Shown: positions 1-5,410 of the stretch, one piece after another | How the letters are laid out: the number at the start of each line of letters is the position of its first letter | Numbering within the stretch: position 1 is the first letter of the stretch | From: JAJFGI01 sp036397065 | GTDB taxonomy: Bacteria; Pseudomonadota; Alphaproteobacteria; Kiloniellales; J153 | DNA: 5,410 bases | NCBI GenBank assembly: GCA_036397065.1 | Contig: DASWJP010000026.1 | Coordinates: 1 to 5,410, forward strand | Direction of reading: 5' to 3' | Translations under genes and position numbers: made by a program | Notes under the pieces: model-generated | What the model was told of the DNA's origin: nothing | Database searches by the model: none | Seen by the model: only the letters and a program-made list of their open reading frames with translations

Positions 1-675
1 GGAACGACGACGCTTGCCGACGTGGCGCAAGCCAGTCAAATGGCCAACCTGAGCGATGGCACCGGACTGTTCGGCTCGATAGAGGTTGCGTCCGCCTCGT
101 TCCAGGGTCTGCCGCAATGGACCCGGGTCATGGCGGTCATGCAGGCCGAGGCGCCGGCCTTCGACCGGTGCCTCGACAATGCTGCCGACTGCGGCACCCC
201 CGTGCTCAAGAACTGGCGCAAGATCGTCACCTCGGCCGAGGGCCTGGGCCGTCGCGAGAAGCTGGAAACGGTCAACAATTTTTTCAATCGCTGGCCGTAC
301 AAGCTGGATTCCGAGATCTATGGCCTCAGCGAATACTGGGCGACGCCTCGGGAATTCATGACCCGGTCTGGAGATTGCGAAGACTATTCGATCGCCAAGT
401 ACTTTGCCCTGCGCAAACTGGGCTTCAGTGCGGACGAAATGCGGATTGTGATCTTGATGGACCAAATCCGCGGAATCGGCCACGCGATCCTGGCGATCCA
501 AGAGGGTAACGATACGTTAATACTTGATAGCCTATCGAATCTCCTTCTATCTCACACCGCATACAAGCACTATGTCCCGCAGTACTCAATGAACGAAACA
601 ACGAGGTGGGCCCACATCGGCAGTTTCCAAAAGCCGAGCTCGCAGCCGTATCAGGGCCTGGCGGCGCGTAACTAA
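1..675 (+). CDS. LapG-like transglutaminase-fold cysteine peptidase (BTLCP family), 5'-partial
   Basis: Predicted periplasmic cysteine protease of the bacterial transglutaminase-like family. The best-known member, LapG, cuts the N-terminal retention region of type I-secreted adhesins and so releases them from the cell. Numbering from the GTG at 22, the catalytic Cys is C119 in SGDCEDYSIAKYF, the His is H154 in GIGHAIL and the Asp is D169 in LILDSL. D118 and E120, which flank the Cys, match the pair that binds calcium in LapG. The lead-in NNFFNRW and EYWATPREF is also family-typical. The frame stays open to base 1 and contains an AQA motif (bases 25-33) that could be a signal-peptidase site. 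The signal peptide and true start therefore probably lie left of the window, and the GTG at 22 is doubtful. A 20-nt gap separates it from the downstream HD-GYP-like gene, suggesting an operon. Bases about 508-600 are AT-richer, with TTA, ATA and CTA codons unlike the rest. The family call is firm. The LapG role is inferred from context. Confidence 0.9.
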   Translation, partial: GTTTLADVAQASQMANLSDGTGLFGSIEVASASFQGLPQWTRVMAVMQAEAPAFDRCLDNAADCGTPVLKNWRKIVTSAEGLGRREKLETVNNFFNRWPYKLDSEIYGLSEYWATPREFMTRSGDCEDYSIAKYFALRKLGFSADEMRIVILMDQIRGIGHAILAIQEGNDTLILDSLSNLLLSHTAYKHYVPQYSMNETTRWAHIGSFQKPSSQPYQGLAARN

Positions 676-695
676 GATTCAGAGCATCTTCACCC
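676..695 (+). other. Short intergenic spacer within the operon
   Basis: Twenty bases lie between the LapG-like stop and the ATG of the HD-GYP-like gene. They contain an AGAG (681-684) about 11 nt from the ATG, which is at best a weak ribosome binding site. No promoter-like or hairpin sequence is visible, supporting co-transcription of the two genes. Confidence 0.6.
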
Positions 696-2810
696 ATGGC
701 CAGTACCGGCGACGAGACGGCGGCCGATCGGATCACCGCTGATATCGATCCGAAGGAGTACCGTCCGGCGGCCACGCGCACGCTGACCCGTGGCGCGTTG
801 GTGATCACCGTGGTGGTTGCCATTGCCATCGTCGTTCCTTTCATCGCCATTCAGTTGAAGCGTGCCGAGGTGATCGGCGAATTCGAGCGCCGCCTGCAAA
901 TCCTGGCAGACGGCCGAAGCGACGTCATCGCCACCTGGCTGGACGGCATGACCCGGCCGGCGGACCGGGTGGTCGACAGCGAGTTGTTCCGCTTGTTCGC
1001 CACGGAGATGGATCTTTCCGGCGGCGACATTTCCGATCTGGCCACCCGCGGGAAAACCAATCCGCCGGATGCCTCCGTGCCCTCGGGCATGGGCGTGCCG
1101 CTGGCGGCACAGCTTCCGTTCATGCAACAGGTGTTGACGGACTTCATCAAGAACGCCGACTTCCTCGCCGGCTATGTGGTGGGACGCAATGGGGTTGCCT
1201 ATGTGACCAGCGCCGGTGCCGATCCCATCACCCCGGCCCAGCAGGCCATTGCCAAGGAAGTCTTCGAGATCGGTGTCTTGCGCTATGGCCCGGCCCGCTC
1301 CGCGCCGGCGGGACTTGTCTTGGACATCCACGCGCCGATATTCCGGGCGCAGAGCGAAGTCGCGACGGACCGCCCGGTGGGCGTCCTTCTGCTCACCGCC
1401 CCGGTCTCGGCGGCGTTGGGGCAAATCCTGACTCCGCCGCCCCTGTCGCGTCCCGGCGAGCGGCCGCGCCTGGTGCAGTTGGACGGCGGCGTCATGGTCG
1501 CCGTGGCACCCGGCGAGGCGCCGCCGGTTCATCCGGTCGCCGGGTTGACGCTGAACCTGCCGGATCACACCATCCCCTTCGACCAACGCGCGTCGGTTGA
1601 CAATGACCAGCAGGTGTATTCGGTCGGCGTCGCCGTCAACGGGCCGACGTGGTGGATCGTGCAGGAGATCGGCGTCGGGGCCGTGGACGCCGCCGTCAGC
1701 GGGTTCATGGCCGCCGCCATCGCGGTTGCGGTTCTGGTCGTGATCGCGGTCATTGCCGCTTTCGGCGCCTTTTGGTGGCGCCTGTCGAACGAGCACAGCT
1801 CTGCCCTCGCCGAGCAGTTCCGCCGGCTGGCGGCGCGCATCGATGCGCAGAAGCGGCTGTTGAACAGCATCAACGACACCATCGCCGACTACATCGGCCT
1901 CAAGGGGCTGGACGGCACGTACAGCTACGTCAACCCGGCCTTCGCCCGCGCCCTGGGCCGCGATGTCGACAAGATCACCGGCCTGGACGATGGGGCGGTG
2001 TTCGGCCAAGGGACAGCCGAGCGCCTGCGCATCTCGGACCAGCGGGCATTGACCGCCAACACAGCCGTGACCGTCAGCGAAGAGATTTATCTGGGCAAGA
2101 AGCTGCACTCCCTGCAGATCTCCAAGGTGCCTTATCACGGCGAGGACGGGCGCGTTTCCGGCATCGTCTCGGTCACCCGCGACGTGACCGAGCTGGTGGA
2201 GCAGCAGCGCAAGAAAGAGCAGGCGGTGCAGCAGATGGTCGGCGCCCTGGTGCGCGCCGTCGAATTGCGCGACCCCTACCTGGCCGGCCATTCGCGGCGG
2301 GTGGCCGGATTCGCCACCGCCGTGGCGCAGCGCCTGGATGCCAGCGCCGAAGACATCGCCACCGTGGAAATCGCCGCCAATCTATCACAGATCGGCAAGC
2401 TGGCCATTTCCCGCGACCTTCTCAACAAGCCGGATCGCTTGACCGAGGCCGAAATCGCCGAGATGCAGCGGCATCTGGATCATGCCGCCGGCATCCTGCG
2501 GGAGATTGATTTCGGGCTGCCTGTCTTCGAAACCGTCATCCAGATGCACGAGCGCCTGGACGGCAAGGGCTATCCCGATGGCCTGTCCGGCGATCAGATT
2601 CTCCGGACGGCGCGCATCCTCGGTGCCTGCGACGTGTTCTGCGCCCGGGTGGAGCCGCGCGCCTATCGATCCGGCATCGCCGCCGAGGCCGCGTTGGAAA
2701 TTCTGGAGCAGAACGCCGATCGCTACGATCCGGCGATTGTCGCGGCGTTGCGCGAAACCGTATCCTCGGTTGCCGGCGAGAAATTGATCGCCGGCCTGGC
2801 CACCAAGTAG
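696..2810 (+). CDS. Membrane Cache-PAS-HD-GYP protein with a degenerate phosphodiesterase site
   Basis: A 704-residue inner-membrane signalling protein. After a short cytosolic N-terminus there is a membrane helix (about residues 34-52), then a periplasmic region (about 55-335) that resembles a double-Cache sensor, a second helix (about 337-360), a PAS domain (about 388-498, ending in the typical DVTE) and an HD-GYP domain (about 512-690). HD-GYP domains normally hydrolyse c-di-GMP. Conserved here are H532 (GHSRRV), K568, H593, H618, GYP 625-627 and D646. However, the metal-binding HD pair is Ser-Gln (S564-Q565, in NLSQIGK), the usual HHE is MHE (M617) and the usual DVFDAL is DVFCAR (C649). 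Hydrolysis is therefore unlikely, and ligand binding or protein contact is the more probable role. The ATG at 696 sits 20 nt after the LapG-like stop with only a weak AGAG as ribosome site. The gene ends 3 nt before the protease start. By analogy with LapD it may carry a c-di-GMP signal across the membrane to the upstream peptidase. That is inference. Confidence 0.88.
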   Translation: MASTGDETAADRITADIDPKEYRPAATRTLTRGALVITVVVAIAIVVPFIAIQLKRAEVIGEFERRLQILADGRSDVIATWLDGMTRPADRVVDSELFRLFATEMDLSGGDISDLATRGKTNPPDASVPSGMGVPLAAQLPFMQQVLTDFIKNADFLAGYVVGRNGVAYVTSAGADPITPAQQAIAKEVFEIGVLRYGPARSAPAGLVLDIHAPIFRAQSEVATDRPVGVLLLTAPVSAALGQILTPPPLSRPGERPRLVQLDGGVMVAVAPGEAPPVHPVAGLTLNLPDHTIPFDQRASVDNDQQVYSVGVAVNGPTWWIVQEIGVGAVDAAVSGFMAAAIAVAVLVVIAVIAAFGAFWWRLSNEHSSALAEQFRRLAARIDAQKRLLNSINDTIADYIGLKGLDGTYSYVNPAFARALGRDVDKITGLDDGAVFGQGTAERLRISDQRALTANTAVTVSEEIYLGKKLHSLQISKVPYHGEDGRVSGIVSVTRDVTELVEQQRKKEQAVQQMVGALVRAVELRDPYLAGHSRRVAGFATAVAQRLDASAEDIATVEIAANLSQIGKLAISRDLLNKPDRLTEAEIAEMQRHLDHAAGILREIDFGLPVFETVIQMHERLDGKGYPDGLSGDQILRTARILGACDVFCARVEPRAYRSGIAAEAALEILEQNADRYDPAIVAALRETVSSVAGEKLIAGLATK

Positions 2811-2813
2811 CGC

Positions 2814-3839
2814 ATGAGCGCGTGGCGTATGGCCGCAACCCTTGCCTTGGGTGCGGCCCTGGTTGTCGTCTCAAGCTTGCGGCCAGCGGCGGTGGCCGAA
2901 CCGGCCGACACCAGCGAGCGCTTCGAAGTCAACGCCATGGAATACCCATGGAGCGCCATCGGCCGGGTCAATGTGGGCGGGCGCGCCCATTGCACCGGCT
3001 TCCTCATTGGCGAGCGCGCGGTGCTGACGGCGGCGCACTGCCTGTATGACCCCATCGAGGGCCGCTGGCGCGGGCCCGGCGAGGTTCACTTCGTCGCCGG
3101 GTATCAGCGCGATACCTATCTCATCCATTCGCCGGTGAGTGCCTATGACCGCGACCGGCGCTTCGACTACGCCGACGGCGCGACGACGCAAAACGCGGCG
3201 GTCGATTGGGCGATTCTGGAGCTTGCGCAGCCGATCGGCCGCCAGGCGGGCTGGTTCGGCCTGCAGCCAATTGACGACGGCCTGGACGCCCAGCTCCGCC
3301 GCGGCGATGCACAGCTCCTGCAAGCCGGCTACCGCAAGGGCCAAAGCCATATCATGTCGGTCAACCTCGGCTGCGAGATCGTGGGCAATTTTCGCGGCGA
3401 GACCGGTATCCTGCATTCCTGTCACGTGGCGAAAGGCGATTCCGGATCGCCCTTGCTGATCATCGCCGGTGATGATTTCCGGGTCGCCGGGTTGCATGTG
3501 CTCAACACCCGGACCAAGGATGGTGACACCGCCGGCGCCTTGTCGGCGGTTCTGTTTCAGCCGGGCCCGGGCGCGCCCCAGGCGGTGGCCGCGGCCCGGC
3601 GCGGCGGCGCCACATGGGGGTACGGCCAGGCCCCCGCCGAGGGCGGGCCGGCGGCGCCGGTGCCCTTGCGTACCATCGATCGGTTGTTGATGGCCCTGGG
3701 CCTGCTGGCGCCCTCTGGAGAGGCCGACCCGGCCGCCCGGGACGAGGCGATCTCAGCCTTTCAGGCGAAGGCCGGCTTGCCGGTCACGGGCGAGGCTTCG
3801 GTGGCGTTGCTGGGCAGCTTGATCCTAGCCGCCCCTTAA
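2814..3839 (+). CDS. Secreted trypsin/V8-like serine protease with C-terminal peptidoglycan-binding-like domain
   Basis: A 341-residue exported serine endopeptidase of the chymotrypsin fold (S1 family, nearest in style to bacterial V8-like enzymes). A signal peptide covers residues 1-28: positive start MSAWR, hydrophobic core, AVA before E29. The catalytic triad is H75 (LTAAHC), D131 (VDWAIL) and S210 (KGDSGSPLL). C60/C76 and C187/C203 are placed to form two disulfides, fitting a periplasmic or extracellular site. A Gly/Ala/Pro-rich linker (about 247-283) leads to a compact domain (about 285-340) containing EAISAFQAKAGLPVTGE, which fits the peptidoglycan_binding_1 type and may tether the enzyme to the cell wall. 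The start at 2814 is 3 nt after the upstream stop, so translation is probably coupled. The alternative ATG at 2829 would remove the positive N-region of the signal. The substrate is unknown. Its place after a LapG-like peptidase and opposite an RTX protein suggests surface-protein processing, but it could be an unrelated secreted protease. Confidence 0.9.
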   Translation: MSAWRMAATLALGAALVVVSSLRPAAVAEPADTSERFEVNAMEYPWSAIGRVNVGGRAHCTGFLIGERAVLTAAHCLYDPIEGRWRGPGEVHFVAGYQRDTYLIHSPVSAYDRDRRFDYADGATTQNAAVDWAILELAQPIGRQAGWFGLQPIDDGLDAQLRRGDAQLLQAGYRKGQSHIMSVNLGCEIVGNFRGETGILHSCHVAKGDSGSPLLIIAGDDFRVAGLHVLNTRTKDGDTAGALSAVLFQPGPGAPQAVAAARRGGATWGYGQAPAEGGPAAPVPLRTIDRLLMALGLLAPSGEADPAARDEAISAFQAKAGLPVTGEASVALLGSLILAAP

Positions 3840-3842
3840 GGG

Positions 3843-5410
3843 CTAAACGACCTCTACGCCGTTCGGGCTCAGCTCGTTGAGCAAGGCAGCGACCGAGTCG
3901 ATGGCACCGTTGCCGAGTCCCTGCAGGGTCAGCGATCCGCCGTCGACGAAAGTGACCGTCACGTGCAGGCCATTGTCGGCAACGCCGGCCACGGCCTGGG
4001 CCAGGTCGTTCAGATCGGCGCCGTTGCCATTGGTATCGAGCACGCTGGTGAAGCGCAGGGAGTCGCCTTGGCCGAGGCGGAAATCGGTGATCACATCATT
4101 GCCGGTGCCGCCCTGCCCGCCGGCGAAGTCGAAGACATGCAGATCGGCGCCGCCGCCGCCGGTCTGGGTATCGTTGCCGGTACCGCCAACCAGAATGTCC
4201 ACCCCGCCGCCGCCGATGAGCGTGTCGTCGCCGGCACCGCCGTACAGCGTATCGTTGCCGCCGCCACCGTCCAAGGTGTCGTCGCCGTCATCGCCCTGCA
4301 GCGTGTCGTTGCCGTTTTGCCCGTATAGCTGGTCGTCGCCGACCCCGCCGAACAGCAGATCGTTGCCGTTGCCGCCGTACAGCCGGTCGTCGCCAGCGTC
4401 GCCTTGCAGACTATCGTCGTCGCTGCCACCGTTCAGATAGTCGTTGCCGTCGCCGCCCAGCAAGGTGTCGTTGCCGTTCTGACCGTAGATCGTGTCGTCC
4501 CCGTCCTCGCCCTGCAGATTGTCATCGCCATCGCCGCCTTCCAGGCGGTCGTTGCCGGCACCGCCGGTCAGGACATCGTTGCCATCGCCGCCGTACAGGC
4601 GGTCGTTGCCGGCCTCGCCGCGCAGATCGTCGTTGCCGGCATCCCCATACAGGCGATCGTTGCCCGTGCCGCCCAGGATGAGATCGTCGCCGCCGCCACC
4701 GCGCAGCACATCGTTGCCATTGCGGCCGTCGATCAGATCGGCAGCCATCGTGCCGGTGATGGTATTCGCGCCGTTCGTGCCAATGATGGCCGCGGCATCG
4801 GTGAGAGTGCCCATGCCGGTGGCCGGATCGCCATCGGCGCTGCCGTCCGGGCCGGCGGCGATGGTGACACCGAGGGTGTCGGAGCCGGTCACCGTCAGAT
4901 CGACCTGTTCCGCGGTTTCCAGGTTCGGGCTGTCGTCGACCGTGGTGAGAACCACCAGGGCGGAGGTTTCGCCCGGCGCGATGGTGACGGAATACTGGCC
5001 GCCCCCCTCGTCCGTCACGGCGGCGGGCACGGTGTAGTCGATGCCGGGCGTGGCCGTGCCACCGAGCGTGAAGAAGATCTTGATCGGCGTCGCCCCGTCG
5101 TTGACGTGCGACAGGGCGATGGTGAAGGTCAGCGTGCCGTCGGAAGCGCTGCCCTCGATGGCGGTTGCATCCGCGCCCAGGGGGCTGGCCGCGTCGGTGA
5201 CCGAGACGGTCGCCGGGTTGGCCAATTGCAACGGCGGGGGCGGCGGTGGGGGCGGCGGCGGAGCCGCGACACCGAAGACGCCGGAAAGGACCCGCCCGAT
5301 CTGGGATAACAGCGAGTCGTTGTGCGGTGCCGGCGGTGCGAAGGAGGGGATCGCGTGGCTCGGTGCGGCCTCGAACAGCGCGCCAAGGGCCTCCAGTCCG
5401 GAATGGTCGA
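3843..5410 (-). CDS. RTX calcium-binding type I-secreted protein (Calx-beta plus RTX plus secretion region), 5'-partial
   Basis: The C-terminal 521 residues of a repeat protein of the RTX type, exported by a type I secretion system and folded by calcium outside the cell. Reading from the right edge of the window there is a 49-residue lead ending GRVLSGVFGVAA, then ten consecutive prolines (codons 5232-5261), then a beta-sandwich that looks like Calx-beta (about 5230-4870, with GTATPGIDYT), then 22 RTX nonapeptides (4140-4733). A C-terminal region follows (DVITDFRLGQGDSLRF and on to the end) of the kind found in T1SS substrates of the VCA0849 type. The frame is open to the window edge, and none of the 59 codons before the TTG at 5231 is ATG, GTG or TTG, so the start lies outside the window. 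That TTG is a leucine inside the protein and not a start. Adhesin, enzyme or toxin cannot be decided without the N-terminus. A nearby LapG-like peptidase favours a cell-surface adhesin. Confidence 0.92.
   Translation of the reverse strand, partial: DHSGLEALGALFEAAPSHAIPSFAPPAPHNDSLLSQIGRVLSGVFGVAAPPPPPPPPPPLQLANPATVSVTDAASPLGADATAIEGSASDGTLTFTIALSHVNDGATPIKIFFTLGGTATPGIDYTVPAAVTDEGGGQYSVTIAPGETSALVVLTTVDDSPNLETAEQVDLTVTGSDTLGVTIAAGPDGSADGDPATGMGTLTDAAAIIGTNGANTITGTMAADLIDGRNGNDVLRGGGGDDLILGGTGNDRLYGDAGNDDLRGEAGNDRLYGGDGNDVLTGGAGNDRLEGGDGDDNLQGEDGDDTIYGQNGNDTLLGGDGNDYLNGGSDDDSLQGDAGDDRLYGGNGNDLLFGGVGDDQLYGQNGNDTLQGDDGDDTLDGGGGNDTLYGGAGDDTLIGGGGVDILVGGTGNDTQTGGGGADLHVFDFAGGQGGTGNDVITDFRLGQGDSLRFTSVLDTNGNGADLNDLAQAVAGVADNGLHVTVTFVDGGSLTLQGLGNGAIDSVAALLNELSPNGVEVV
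4140..4733 (-). repeat. 22 tandem RTX nonapeptides (27-bp period)
   Basis: Twenty-two uninterrupted nonapeptides of the pattern L-x-G-G-x-G-N/D-D-x, from IDGRNGNDV to QTGGGGADL, make 594 bp with a 27-bp period. They form a calcium-binding parallel beta-roll once the protein is outside the cell. Many copies pair into 18-residue turns, with LYG-type units alternating with LQG- or LTG-type units. YGQNGNDT occurs twice, six units apart. Unit 12 (LNGGSDDDS) lacks the usual central glycine, and unit 20 (LIGGGGVDI) has Val before the Asp. The copies differ at many codons, so this is an old protein-level repeat and not a recent DNA duplication. Confidence 0.95.
5232..5261 (-). repeat. Ten-proline tract, G-rich on the opposite strand
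   Basis: Ten consecutive CCN codons encode a polyproline linker between the 49-residue lead and the Calx-beta-like domain of the RTX protein. Such a run stalls ribosomes unless EF-P acts, and it forms a stiff spacer. On the + strand the same 30 bases are a G-rich tract with two runs of five G and several GG pairs, which could fold into a G-quadruplex or be prone to length change. The tract lies immediately after a Val-Ala-Ala. Confidence 0.9.

Noticed and set aside
22..24. GTG as the start of the LapG-like gene
   Set aside because: The frame is open to base 1, and the AQA at bases 25-33 looks like the end of a signal peptide. Starting at 22 would leave a periplasmic-type enzyme without an export signal.
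690..2291. 533-codon open frame on the - strand opposite the HD-GYP-like gene
   Set aside because: It is His/Gly/Arg/Asp-rich with no recognisable domain, and lies wholly antisense to a well-supported gene. Long antisense frames are expected in GC-rich coding DNA.
2814..3839. Classification of the serine protease as HtrA/DegP
   Set aside because: There is no PDZ domain. The disulfide cysteines and the peptidoglycan-binding-like tail fit a secreted trypsin/V8-like enzyme better.
3826..3845. TAGCC...GGCTA and CCCTTAAGGG palindromes at the convergent junction as a terminator
   Set aside because: The stem is only 5 bp with a 10-nt loop, or a 10-base palindrome with no loop, and there is no T-run on either side. 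It is too weak to call.
4140..4733. Regularly spaced repeats considered as a CRISPR array
   Set aside because: The 27-bp period is continuous, with no unique spacers, and is fully explained by RTX nonapeptide codons.
5229..5231. TTG as the start of the RTX protein
   Set aside because: The frame continues upstream through ten prolines and 49 more residues to the window edge without a stop. The TTG encodes an internal leucine.
4404..5309. 301-codon + strand open frame opposite the RTX gene
   Set aside because: Its Val/Ala/Ile repeat pattern is a shadow of the 27-bp RTX repeats on the other strand.

Overview
The window is GC-rich throughout and densely coding, with almost no intergenic DNA. 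It holds four genes. Three lie head-to-tail on the + strand and look like one operon. The fourth is on the - strand and converges on them with only 3 nt between the stop codons. Composition and gene families suggest a GC-rich proteobacterium, most likely an alphaproteobacterium of the Rhodospirillales type. That placement is an inference from protein style and codon use, since no rRNA or other marker is present.

Layout: (1) 1-675 +, a LapG-like transglutaminase-fold cysteine peptidase (BTLCP family) with an intact Cys-His-Asp triad, whose true start lies left of the window. (2) 696-2810 +, a two-pass membrane protein with a large periplasmic Cache-like sensor, a PAS domain and a C-terminal HD-GYP domain in which the HD pair is replaced by Ser-Gln and other active-site positions are altered. 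It is probably a c-di-GMP receptor or scaffold and not an enzyme. (3) 2814-3839 +, a secreted trypsin/V8-like serine protease with a C-terminal peptidoglycan-binding-like domain. (4) 3843-5410 -, the C-terminal part of a type I-secreted RTX protein: a Calx-beta-like domain, 22 calcium-binding nonapeptides and a C-terminal secretion region, preceded by a run of ten prolines. Its start lies right of the window.

Working model (inference): in the classical Lap system a periplasmic LapG protease cuts a type I-secreted RTX adhesin off the cell. LapD, an inner-membrane protein with degenerate GGDEF/EAL domains, binds c-di-GMP and holds LapG back. Here a LapG-like protease is followed by a membrane protein with a periplasmic domain and a degenerate c-di-GMP-family domain of the other phosphodiesterase fold (HD-GYP), next to an RTX surface or secreted protein. 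The locus could therefore be a Lap-like adhesion or release system in which a degenerate HD-GYP protein plays the LapD part. The serine protease may be a second periplasmic or cell-wall-associated processing factor. No RNA genes, insertion sequences, CRISPR arrays or convincing promoters or terminators were seen, and there is no non-coding stretch longer than about 20 bases.
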